In this document: positions 56,368-64,000 of the stretch, in pieces
How the letters are laid out: every line of letters starts with the position of its first letter
How positions within the stretch are numbered: position 1 is the first letter of the stretch
Source: a virus
Strand: one strand, 5' to 3'
IMG/VR virus record: IMGVR_UViG_3300006803_000021
Span: 1 to 64,000 of that record
DNA length: 64,000 nt
Notes under the pieces: model-generated
What the model saw: only the letters and a program-made list of their open reading frames with translations
What the model was told of the DNA's origin: nothing
The model's database searches: none
Made by a program: the position numbers and the translations under genes

Positions 56368-56377
56368 GAAATAGAAC

Positions 56378-56632
56378 ATGAACACACTGAAACTTTTGAA
56401 CGAAGCCATTGCCGAAGTAATGGAAGCTTATGAGTCTAAAGAGGTCACAGAGTACAACAGGATCAAAGATTGGGACACTAAGGCTCTCGCTGGGTATGCT
56501 CGCAAAATCGGCGTCGACAACGAAGCCGTCGATTCGCAAAAACGTGATCGTGAGATGTTGATCGAAGAGATCATGGGCCACCTTTTTGGAGAGGACTTTA
56601 TGACTGTCCTAATGAAACACAAGGCCGTGTAG
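56378..56632 (+). CDS. Hypothetical helical protein (84 aa)
   Basis: Helical and charged, starting MNTLKLLNEAIAEVMEAYES. It shares the 'LNEAI' start with the 47-aa protein at 52358. Tightly packed between neighbours. Function unknown. Confidence 0.6.
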   Translation: MNTLKLLNEAIAEVMEAYESKEVTEYNRIKDWDTKALAGYARKIGVDNEAVDSQKRDREMLIEEIMGHLFGEDFMTVLMKHKAV

Positions 56633-56633
56633 A

Positions 56634-57107
56634 ATGTCGAACGAGAAATCAGATCAAAGGAACGAGTTGATGGAACTACTGAAGAGTGGTACTCCATCCG
56701 CGACTGTTGATGTCGAGAAGCTGCCAGCAGTGACGATTGTGATTTCTCAGGACGATGACGAAGAAACGAAAATCGTCAAGAAGAACCTCGAGTTCACGAC
56801 TAACACCGTGCGTGACGCAATCCAATCTCTTCAACTGCTTGGTGAACAGACTGGCAGTCCTCGGTATTTCGAAACGATTGCGACTCTTTTGAACACACTG
56901 TCAGGTGCAAATGGTCAACTTCTGCGAATCAATGAAGCGAAAGCTCAGAAGAAGCCACAAGGCACTACCGAACCTAATGGATCAGGTACGAAAGGTTCGA
57001 CTACCAACGTTCTCATCATGAGTGGTCGTGAAGCACTGAAAGATCGATCAACGATGAAAGAGCGAGAAGATCGAGAAGATGCAGAGGTGATCGACAATGT
57101 CGAATAA
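56634..57107 (+). CDS. 16: Terminase small subunit (T4 gp16-like)
   Basis: 157 residues (T4 gp16: 164). The central TVRDAIQSLQLLGEQTGSPR followed by YFETIATLLNTLSGANGQLL gives the coiled-coil core of gp16, between disordered charged ends. It recognises phage DNA and stimulates the large terminase. In T4 gp17 follows; here baseplate gp25 follows, so the large subunit must lie elsewhere. Confidence 0.75.
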   Translation: MSNEKSDQRNELMELLKSGTPSATVDVEKLPAVTIVISQDDDEETKIVKKNLEFTTNTVRDAIQSLQLLGEQTGSPRYFETIATLLNTLSGANGQLLRINEAKAQKKPQGTTEPNGSGTKGSTTNVLIMSGREALKDRSTMKEREDREDAEVIDNVE

Positions 57108-57483
57108 GTTCAAAGAGTCTGTCATCGACATAGACGGCAATTTCGAATCGAATCCCATCAGTGGAGATTTGAAAACGAAGAAGAATCGCGAATCGATTTT
57201 CCAACATATCGATCTGCTGTTGATGCAGGACGAAGATGCTCTTATTGGAAGACCTGGAGTTTGTGCTGGTCTACGGTCACTTCTGTTCGAAAACTTTGGC
57301 ACCCACGAGCGGAATGTCGTTCGATCAAAAATTCGCAATACGCTACGATTTGAACCACGAATCCGAGTTCAGGATATTGTGGTTACGCAATCCAGTGCTG
57401 ATCTGAGCATCAGAGTTGAGTTCGAGTTCATCGAAACTCGAAAGATTTACACGTACGAAAGCACTTTGAGGAGAGTCCTATGA
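57097..57483 (+). CDS. 25: Baseplate wedge protein (T4 gp25-like)
   Basis: 128 residues (T4 gp25: 132). NRESIFQHIDLLLMQDEDAL, RPGVCAGLRSLLFE and NTLRFEPRIRVQDIVV form the gp25/W-protein core shared with T6SS TssE. It nucleates sheath assembly on the baseplate and joins the inner wedge with gp6 and gp53. It overlaps the terminase gene by 11 nt. Confidence 0.9.
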   Translation: MSNKFKESVIDIDGNFESNPISGDLKTKKNRESIFQHIDLLLMQDEDALIGRPGVCAGLRSLLFENFGTHERNVVRSKIRNTLRFEPRIRVQDIVVTQSSADLSIRVEFEFIETRKIYTYESTLRRVL

Positions 57484-59243
57484 GCAGCACACAGAGATTT
57501 AGAGGACACGACTTTGAATCGAACCGTCAAAGATTGCGTCAGCTCCTTAAGGAGCAAGAGAGCCTTTCGGATTTTGATGTCGAAGGTTCAGTCTTTGACA
57601 CGATCATCTCCGTTCTTGCAGATGTTACCGAGAAGAACTCGATTTCTGCAAACACACTTTTCGCAGAGTCTCAACCGAATACTGCAACACTGCGTCGCAA
57701 CCTTTCGAATCATGCTCGAAATTATGGCTATGTTCCGTTTTCCTCGTATGCGTCGAGAGCAAACGTCGACTTGGTGTTGACTCTCACCGATTTCGAAGAC
57801 CTCAATCAGTTCACCATTTCGAAAGGTGCTGTATTCGACGCAGGTGACATTGACCATCCATTCTCGATTGTCGAGACAGTTTCAGCTGATCGTTCCGTCA
57901 CCAACGATTTCCGTTTCGAAGACGTCGATCTTCGTCAAGGTATATACACGTCGTTCGAACAAATCTACTCGAAAGAGACAATCAAGATTGATTTTGATGG
58001 TGTTGACGTATCTCTTCTCGAAGTGTATGTACAGGAAGAGCTTGACACCAACACGTATTCACAATGGAGTGGGTCATTCGACCGAATTCGCACTGGTGCT
58101 GATGACCCTGTCTTCTTCTTGAGTGAGTTCGGCGATGGCAAATACCAGATCGAATTCGGCGATGGCGTCATCGGTCGCAAACCCAAGAATGGAGCGATCA
58201 TTAAGGTCGTTGTGTTCCTCACAAAAGGAAGTACAGGCAATGGCTTTACCTCGTTCGAGTTCGTTCTGACGCCTGACAACAGCTCACTGCTTCGTTCAAA
58301 CGCAGCTGATGTGAGTGTGCTCACTAAAAGCAAGGCTGCAGGTGGAACAGACAACGAATCTGACGATTCTCTGCGGCGCAACATATCTCGTTTCTTGACT
58401 GTGCAGAACAGAGCAGTGACACTTCGCGACTATGACGTGATGATCCGCAATCGATTCCCGTACATTCGATCGACGTCGGTTTGGTCTGGTTCTGAATCTG
58501 GTTCTGATCGCTTTGAACAACCCGGTCGCATCTACATCTCTCTGAACTCGACAGAGTCCTCGATCTTGACAGAGTCTCAGAAGGAAGAGATTTCAGATTC
58601 GGTCCGGAATGATTTCGGCATCTTCGCGATCACTCCCGTACTCGTTGATGCAGAGGTGACTCGTGTTGACGTTGATGTTGAAGTGTTCGTCACCAACCAG
58701 AATGACTTCCGCAACTCAACACTCGTTGATGAGATTCGTCGGTATATCCAAACCTTCGGCATGACTAACCTGTCTGACTTCAACAATGAGTTTCGCCTGA
58801 GTCAGTTCAGCGCGGGAGTCGACAGTATTTCGGAAACCGTTTCGAGCAACCTCGTGAGTGTGATGTTGAGCAAGGACTTCTCGCCTACTCTTCAGCAGAA
58901 CAACAACTTTGAAATCGACTTTCACAATTCGATCGAAACCTTCGAGTCGAACGAGTTCACGATCTTCCCATCACTCAGGAGAGTGAAAGTTCAGGTAGAT
59001 GGTTCGGACATTATTCTGACAACTGTTGATGACGATGGGAATGTTGCGAAGATCGACGAGAAGGTTGGCACAATCGATTTAGACACCGGTCTGGTTTCTA
59101 TCAGCAATCTTCGAGTCCAGCGATTCAATGACGTCACAAAGACGATCCGATTCTTCGCTCGTCCGAAGTCCAAAAATATCAAGCCTCGTCGGAACAATAT
59201 ACTTCAAATAGGCAATTCAAAAATCCGAATCGGTAGGAGCTGA
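57480..59243 (+). CDS. 6: Baseplate wedge protein (T4 gp6-like)
   Basis: 587 residues (T4 gp6: 660). N-terminal FDVEGSVFDTIISVLADVTE then FAESQPNTATLRRNLSNHAR and FVSSYAS-like wedge segments match the gp6/gpJ family. The middle has DSLRRNISRFLTVQNRAVTLRDYDVM, the most conserved part, and the C-terminus has the dimer region. It forms the inner baseplate ring. The gene is coupled to gp25 by an ATGA overlap. Confidence 0.93.
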   Translation: MSSTQRFRGHDFESNRQRLRQLLKEQESLSDFDVEGSVFDTIISVLADVTEKNSISANTLFAESQPNTATLRRNLSNHARNYGYVPFSSYASRANVDLVLTLTDFEDLNQFTISKGAVFDAGDIDHPFSIVETVSADRSVTNDFRFEDVDLRQGIYTSFEQIYSKETIKIDFDGVDVSLLEVYVQEELDTNTYSQWSGSFDRIRTGADDPVFFLSEFGDGKYQIEFGDGVIGRKPKNGAIIKVVVFLTKGSTGNGFTSFEFVLTPDNSSLLRSNAADVSVLTKSKAAGGTDNESDDSLRRNISRFLTVQNRAVTLRDYDVMIRNRFPYIRSTSVWSGSESGSDRFEQPGRIYISLNSTESSILTESQKEEISDSVRNDFGIFAITPVLVDAEVTRVDVDVEVFVTNQNDFRNSTLVDEIRRYIQTFGMTNLSDFNNEFRLSQFSAGVDSISETVSSNLVSVMLSKDFSPTLQQNNNFEIDFHNSIETFESNEFTIFPSLRRVKVQVDGSDIILTTVDDDGNVAKIDEKVGTIDLDTGLVSISNLRVQRFNDVTKTIRFFARPKSKNIKPRRNNILQIGNSKIRIGRS

Positions 59244-59245
59244 AC

Positions 59246-61012
59246 ATGGCACTTCCAATCATGGACCCAGAAGCAATGATTAGAGCATTATCCTCGATCG
59301 CTTCAAGAAAGGTCGACTCTACATTTGGTGAGGTCACTCGTGGAATCACTCGAACTCTCGAATCTACAACTGATCGAATCACTCGCAGGATTACAGAGTC
59401 TGAAAAGGAATCACGAATCGAATCCGAAAGGAATCGTAACCCTGATCAAGCAGGTGAGGCAAAGGATGTTCTCGACAGATTCTATCGTGACAGGGATGGC
59501 TTTCTCGAATCAATCGATGAAAACATCGGAAACCTTGTCGAACTTTTAGGCGGTGAAGTCAAGCGTCGCCGATTCCACGATCAAGACGTGAATCGCACTG
59601 AGAGTGAAGGACCTGATCTTCCGAATCCACTTGAAGAAGAAATTCCACGTCTGGGTTTTCACGATCTGCTTCCTCTTGGTCTTGGAGCTGCGATCGCAAG
59701 TTCGGTTGCAAGCTACATTCCTGTGGCTCTTGCAGCTCTTGTCTCAACTGGCACAATAGCAGCAGTTGGTGCAGGCATTCTTGGTGGCAAGATTAACTTT
59801 GACATTGGTGCTGAAATCGGCAAATTGCTCGGTAGCGAAGACGGTCTTTCGTCTGCAATCCTCGCAGTTTTCACAGGTGTCGACGGATCCATCCTTTCAT
59901 CTGCAGGCACGGTCGGCACATACGCTGCAGCTGGTGCTGTTATTGGTTCGGTCGTTCCAGTCTTCGGTACGTTCGCTGGTCTCATCGTCGGTGCTGTGGT
60001 AGGTGGTATTATGACCGTCATCACGAACCTTGTAGGTTTCGATCGACTCAGTATGGGTTTCGACAGAATCATCGATCACTTCAATAGCACGATCGAACTC
60101 TTTTTCGACAAAGACGAAGCGCGAATCCTTGGTCGAATTGAAGAAACCCAGCGTGGTGCTGACAACATGGTTGAAAGACTTGATGAACTGAACGCAAAGC
60201 GAATCGAGCTTCTTGTGGAGCTAGAGACTGCACAGGTGAATGGTGATCAGCGTGAAATCGATCTAATTCGCAGTCGCCTTGAAGATGTCACACGTCAAAT
60301 CGAACGGACGAACGAAAATCGTGAAGAGTTGCTGAGACAGAATCGCCTTCTTCAGGCTGAATACGACCAAGAACAGCGAACCATCATGGAGGCAATTGAC
60401 GACGTCTCATTGTACATTGTTCAAATTCCAGTTCGCCTCATCGATCGTGCTTGGCAATTGATCACTGGTTCTGGTGACCCTGTTCTTGGTCTGACCGTAG
60501 AAGATTACAACACTAGGGCCTTTGAATTCGTCTCCAGTTTGAAGGACAAATTCATCGGATACATTGATCGATTTGTTGATTGGGTGAAGGATATCGAATT
60601 TCCAGAAATTGACTTCTCGGTTATCATGGACAAGATCAAGGCGATTCCCGATCTCATCTATGACGCACTCGTCGGAATGGTAGAAAACATCGTTCAGGAC
60701 TTCCAAGATGCGGTTGCGTCGAAATCTCCTCGATTGGCAGCTGCTATGTTTGGAACGGAAACGGATCCGACACAAGCATTCTTGGACCAAGCAACTGGCG
60801 GAAGCGCAGGTTTGGTCCCAACGATGAATCTGATGGAGACGACTTTGAAAAACGAGTCGATCAAACGTCTGTCTGCAATTCCTTCTTCGACGCCTAATAT
60901 CAACTCTGCAACGATCACCAACAATAGTACGAACGTTGTCACACGACCTATGGAGCCTGTCTCTCGAGACAGAGACGAATTGTTCCTCTACCTTGACGGA
61001 GTCAGCCGATGA
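59246..61012 (+). CDS. Putative tail tape measure protein (gp29-like role)
   Basis: 588 residues, almost the length of T4 gp29 (590). Charged helices at 1-110 precede Gly/Ala-rich hydrophobic segments (residues about 135-260, for example GTIAAVGAGILGGKINF and AGLIVGAVVGGIMTVITN), then a long coiled coil (275-380). The hydrophobic spans are typical of tape measures, which enter the host membrane. The C-terminus is Asn/Ser-rich. It would set tail length, but similarity to gp29 itself is not visible. Confidence 0.6.
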   Translation: MALPIMDPEAMIRALSSIASRKVDSTFGEVTRGITRTLESTTDRITRRITESEKESRIESERNRNPDQAGEAKDVLDRFYRDRDGFLESIDENIGNLVELLGGEVKRRRFHDQDVNRTESEGPDLPNPLEEEIPRLGFHDLLPLGLGAAIASSVASYIPVALAALVSTGTIAAVGAGILGGKINFDIGAEIGKLLGSEDGLSSAILAVFTGVDGSILSSAGTVGTYAAAGAVIGSVVPVFGTFAGLIVGAVVGGIMTVITNLVGFDRLSMGFDRIIDHFNSTIELFFDKDEARILGRIEETQRGADNMVERLDELNAKRIELLVELETAQVNGDQREIDLIRSRLEDVTRQIERTNENREELLRQNRLLQAEYDQEQRTIMEAIDDVSLYIVQIPVRLIDRAWQLITGSGDPVLGLTVEDYNTRAFEFVSSLKDKFIGYIDRFVDWVKDIEFPEIDFSVIMDKIKAIPDLIYDALVGMVENIVQDFQDAVASKSPRLAAAMFGTETDPTQAFLDQATGGSAGLVPTMNLMETTLKNESIKRLSAIPSSTPNINSATITNNSTNVVTRPMEPVSRDRDELFLYLDGVSR

Positions 61013-61641
61013 CCGAAACAGAACAGTTCAGTACTGATGACAAACAGTTCTTCGAGAAAGTTTCGAAGGAGCTTGCGAAAGTTCGGAATGCTGGTAACGT
61101 CAAGAAGAAGACTCGAGAGGCAACAGAGTGGTACTACAACAAGGTGAAGGCGACCGCTCCGACAATCGCTCAGCATGCTGTCATGTTCAAAGGTCGTCAG
61201 GCAGTTTCGAAGATGATTCCAGGATCGATGATGACGTTTCGGTATCAGTCGAAGCTTTTCGATGAAGGTAGTCTGCCATATTTCGACGCTGCACCACTGA
61301 TCATTTTTCTTGACATCGACAGTCATGAGAACCTTCTTGGACTGAACGTTCACTATTTGCCACCTGTTGTGAGAGCGAAAGTGATGTCGTTCCTCATCGG
61401 AAATGTCAGATCGAAAGTGGTAAGGCACGACAATCGCCTGCCCATCAACTACCAGAAGGTGCAGGCAATCTCAAAGCTCAAGCCACTGCGATTTGCCATC
61501 AAGTCCTACATCCCCAACCGAGCAATGGGTAAGGTCGTGAGAGTGCAACCGGAAGAGTGGCATCACTCGATTTTTCTTCCAGTTGCCAAGTTTGTTGGCT
61601 CCTCTCCTCGGAGAGTGTGGAAGGAAAATCCATACGTCTAA
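61009..61641 (+). CDS. Conserved T4-like protein with GLNVHYLPP motif
   Basis: 210 residues. MMTFRYQSK, then LPYFDAAPLIIFLDIDSHEN, then LLGLNVHYLPPVVRAKVMSF match a protein conserved in many marine T4-like phages ('LPYYDxFPLxI...GLNLHYLPP...'), sometimes annotated as DNA end protector. That label is not well supported. It starts in an ATGA overlap with the tape-measure-like gene, so a virion or assembly role is likely. Confidence 0.65.
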   Translation: MTETEQFSTDDKQFFEKVSKELAKVRNAGNVKKKTREATEWYYNKVKATAPTIAQHAVMFKGRQAVSKMIPGSMMTFRYQSKLFDEGSLPYFDAAPLIIFLDIDSHENLLGLNVHYLPPVVRAKVMSFLIGNVRSKVVRHDNRLPINYQKVQAISKLKPLRFAIKSYIPNRAMGKVVRVQPEEWHHSIFLPVAKFVGSSPRRVWKENPYV

Positions 61642-61696
61642 AAAGAATACCGAATCCGTCTAAAATAGATAGAAACAAACGAATTGGTGAACACAC

Positions 61697-63238
61697 ATGA
61701 AAATTATGGGCTACGACATGCCTTTCACGAAGGTCTTTGCGAAAGCTGACGAAAAAGAACGTCAGCCCGGCACGATCGAGCTCGAAAAGGATGGCTCTTA
61801 TGATTCTGTTTCCAGAGGTGCTGGGCAATACTACGTTGATCCAACAAACTTTGTCGACACGACCGAAGCAGAGCTCATCGACAGCTACCGTCGAATTTCC
61901 CTCTTCCCTGAAGTGGACTGGGCAATCGCAGACATCATCAACGCAGTCCTTGTTTTTGAAGAGGACAAGAATACGGTTGATCTTCTGACGGACCACCTTG
62001 TTGAGGACAAACTCATCACGAAGGGTATCGCGGATAAGTTAGTTGAATGCCACGAAGAGATCATCGATCTGCTGGACTTTGAGTCTAAAGGATACGACAT
62101 ATTCCGCGATTGGTATGTCGATTCTCGCATATGCTACGTGAAGAACTTCTCGAAAAACCCGAAAAACGGTATCTCGTCTCTCACTCAGCTTGATCCTCGC
62201 AAATTGCGCAAAGTTCGGATCGTTGAAGAGCAGGACTCGGAGTATAATGTTGTTGAAGAGTTTTGGGTCTATCTAAGATCGAGCGAAGTTCGTTCTTCTT
62301 CGAACATGCTGAACGTCACCAAATCCGTCTACGATGGAACGATCAGTTCAAATGTGGCATTCAAGATGCCTTTGGAAAAGGTCAGTTCGATCACCTCAGG
62401 ATTGATCGACAAGAACAGCAATATCACATACGGCTTTCTCCACAAATCCATTCGCGTAGCCAACCAGCTCGATCTGGTTGAGAGCTCACTCATTGTGCAC
62501 AGGCTTTCTCGTTCACACGACGTCCGAGCCATCTACGTTTCGACGGGCAACCTTTCGCCTGCCAAATCTCAACAGAAAATCGACCAGGTAGCTCGCAAAA
62601 TGAAGCGTGAAGTCGGATTCGACACCGTTCGTGGTCAGCTCACTTCACGAAACCGAGTGATGGCGATGGGCGAAGACCTTTTCTTCGGCAGAACAGGTGA
62701 TCAGAAGTCGACTGAAGTAGAGAACCTCAGCCAAGGACCTGATCTTGGAAATCTCGATGATGTCGAAATGTTCCGCAATAAGCTCTATATGGCGCTCGAC
62801 GTACCAGTGAGCAGATTCACTGATTCGACCAGCCTTTTCTCGCAAGAGTCTCAGATCACACGGGACGAATTGAAGTTCCATCGCTTTATCTCAAGAGTAC
62901 GTTCGAAATTCTCAAAGCTCTTTGTCGATCTTCTCGAAACACACGTTGTCGCCAAGAAGGTGATGACGATTTCTGAGTTTCGAGAAATTCGCCGCAAGAT
63001 TCGCTACACCTATAATCGAGACAACTTCTATACCGAACTGAAGGACCTTGAGTTGATGAGTATGCGTCTGAACGCAGCAAGTGAGGCTGAACCATATGTC
63101 GGCAAATATATCAGCCATAACACGGTGCGCAAAGAGGTCCTCTACCAATCGGAAGAAGATATTGAGCGCATCGACAAACAGATCGCGGAAGAGAAAAAAG
63201 ATCCGCGCTATAAAAACCTGGAAGAGGAAAACTACTGA
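61697..63238 (+). CDS. 20: Portal vertex protein (T4 gp20-like)
   Basis: 513 residues (T4 gp20: 524). RISLFPEVDWAIADIINAVL, then the wing segment SRICYVKNFSKNPKNGISSL, QLDPRKLRKVR, HRLSRSHDVRAIYVSTGNL and MALDVPVSRF are characteristic of gp20. Twelve copies form the DNA entry ring of the head. A possible late-type box (TAAAATAG, 61661-61668) lies about 35 nt upstream. Confidence 0.95.
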   Translation: MKIMGYDMPFTKVFAKADEKERQPGTIELEKDGSYDSVSRGAGQYYVDPTNFVDTTEAELIDSYRRISLFPEVDWAIADIINAVLVFEEDKNTVDLLTDHLVEDKLITKGIADKLVECHEEIIDLLDFESKGYDIFRDWYVDSRICYVKNFSKNPKNGISSLTQLDPRKLRKVRIVEEQDSEYNVVEEFWVYLRSSEVRSSSNMLNVTKSVYDGTISSNVAFKMPLEKVSSITSGLIDKNSNITYGFLHKSIRVANQLDLVESSLIVHRLSRSHDVRAIYVSTGNLSPAKSQQKIDQVARKMKREVGFDTVRGQLTSRNRVMAMGEDLFFGRTGDQKSTEVENLSQGPDLGNLDDVEMFRNKLYMALDVPVSRFTDSTSLFSQESQITRDELKFHRFISRVRSKFSKLFVDLLETHVVAKKVMTISEFREIRRKIRYTYNRDNFYTELKDLELMSMRLNAASEAEPYVGKYISHNTVRKEVLYQSEEDIERIDKQIAEEKKDPRYKNLEEENY

Positions 63239-63546
63239 TGAAGATTGCCGATCTTAAACCAACCGAAGCACCAAAAGTCTTCAACGAATTCAAAGTTGAG
63301 ACCGGTGTGAGCCTTTCTCTGAATTTCAAGACGCCGAAAGCTGCGGTGAAGAGTCTCGAAGAATTGGGCCGTAAGGTCTTCTCGAATCCGGACATGAACG
63401 AAATGTTCAACAAGCTCGACATGACGTACGGACAGAGTGGTCCAAAATCATTCTCATTATCATTCCGGGAAGTCAAAACCCGAATCGACAAGCTTGCAAA
63501 AGCAGTGGAAACACTCGAAAACACACAAGGCGATTGGAGCTTCTAA
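63238..63546 (+). CDS. Hypothetical protein (102 aa)
   Basis: Starts in a one-base overlap with the portal gene. Mixed helices with Lys/Glu, ending in a coiled-coil-like part (VKTRIDKLAKAVETLE). In T4 the genes after gp20 make prohead core proteins (gp67, gp68), so a core role is conceivable, but no likeness is seen. Confidence 0.6.
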   Translation: MKIADLKPTEAPKVFNEFKVETGVSLSLNFKTPKAAVKSLEELGRKVFSNPDMNEMFNKLDMTYGQSGPKSFSLSFREVKTRIDKLAKAVETLENTQGDWSF

Positions 63547-63789
63547 ATGGCAGAAAACAATTCAGGACTGCCAGAATCTTGGGGTGATATCCCTGCAGAG
63601 AAACGCAAAGCGCTTCTCGAGATGGCAGAAGGTAACATCTTTTGGAAAAGAGCTGCGAAGAAGGTGGGGACATTCGGTAAGGTTGCTCAAGTTCTCCTCG
63701 CCATCATCGCACTCTATGCCGTTTTCAAAGATGCTGCCGCGAATCTCATACAGGGTATATTCAACGCAGCCGGATCAGGAAAAGTTTGA
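63547..63789 (+). CDS. Small membrane protein (80 aa)
   Basis: A soluble charged N-terminus (SWGDIPAEKRKALLEMAEG) is followed by a single hydrophobic helix (VAQVLLAIIALYAVFK) and a short amphipathic end. One-TM layout is seen in some class III holins and in head-attached proteins. Function unknown. Confidence 0.6.
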   Translation: MAENNSGLPESWGDIPAEKRKALLEMAEGNIFWKRAAKKVGTFGKVAQVLLAIIALYAVFKDAAANLIQGIFNAAGSGKV

Positions 63790-64000
63790 TGAAGATCACA
63801 TCATATATTACAGCGTTGGCCGCTGCCATCTGGGTTAGTGTTTTCGTCATTTATCCGTTCATGACCTACAATGAAGGTACCGCAGAAAACGTCCGGAACG
63901 ACGTGCTTTACACACCATATATCGAGGCGGACAAGCTCGTCTACCGATGGTCTGGGGATGTTGTCAAATCTTGTAGCGTCAGCTTTAAGCGAGAGATCAT
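63789..64000 (+). CDS. Membrane or exported protein, N-terminal part
   Basis: ATG at 63789 overlaps the previous stop (TGATG). The visible 70 residues begin with an uncleaved-looking hydrophobic helix (ITALAAAIWVSVFVIYPF) and continue into a periplasmic-looking domain with one Cys (VKSCSVSF). The gene runs beyond the window. Its pairing with the small membrane gene suggests a membrane-acting pair. Confidence 0.6.
   Translation, partial: MKITSYITALAAAIWVSVFVIYPFMTYNEGTAENVRNDVLYTPYIEADKLVYRWSGDVVKSCSVSFKREI

Noticed and set aside
692-63000. CRISPR array, tRNA genes, insertion sequences
   Set aside because: No repeat-spacer pattern, cloverleaf-like sequence or transposase motif was noticed by eye; a tRNA scan was not possible.

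Overview
The window is a segment of a T4-like (Straboviridae-type) myovirus genome. The evidence is a near-complete T4 replication and tail gene set: family B DNA polymerase (gp43), clamp loader (gp44 and gp62), DnaB-like helicase (gp41), UvsX, UvsW, RNase H, both type II topoisomerase subunits (gp39 and gp52), tail sheath gp18, tube gp19, baseplate gp6, gp25, gp48, gp53 and gp26, head completion gp4, small terminase gp16 and portal gp20. A cobalamin-dependent NrdJ reductase, an exported beta-barrel outer membrane protein and the moderate GC content suggest an alphaproteobacterial host (compare the rhizobial, Caulobacter and roseobacter T4-like phages). The host call is inference. The window ends inside genes on both sides, so it is part of a larger genome.

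Layout. 1-330: the end of a plus-strand gene and a small ORF. 387-25525: a minus-strand early/middle block with accessory genes, nucleotide metabolism (NrdJ), replication (gp43, gp62, gp44, gp41), recombination and repair (UvsX, DinG-like helicase) and RNase H. It is divided into short operons, almost all starting with the same early promoter. 25597-46386: a minus-strand late block with tail fibres, very large tail proteins, baseplate, tube, sheath, head completion, and lysis genes (amidase, holin-like). 46374-50371: the two topoisomerase subunits with small genes. 50372-50956: a divergent regulatory region with promoters on both strands, a tetranucleotide repeat and dense palindromes. 50957-54036: plus-strand early small genes. 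54585-64000: plus-strand UvsW followed by packaging, baseplate and portal genes.

Three regulatory structures stand out. (1) A family of 17 promoters with -35 TGTACA (or close variants), a spacer of exactly 17 nt and, in most, an extended -10 TGTGA-TATTCT, on both strands, upstream of early genes and absent from the late block. (2) A perfect T TTT TTC slippery heptamer in the correct frame at the end of the gp26-like baseplate gene, whose -1 frame enters the next small ORF. This would make a fusion comparable to the lambda G/GT tail chaperones. (3) Three intergenic hairpins with the same 7-nt loop pattern but different, compensating stems. A loosely conserved glycine-rich 'GSGY' beta module also appears to be shared by four tail proteins, including the enlarged sheath. 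Accessory genes of interest include an outer membrane barrel, a nucleotide-sugar dehydrogenase, a DUF262 (GmrSD-type) protein, ParB/sulfiredoxin-like and SLOG proteins, and an exported PD-(D/E)XK-like protein.
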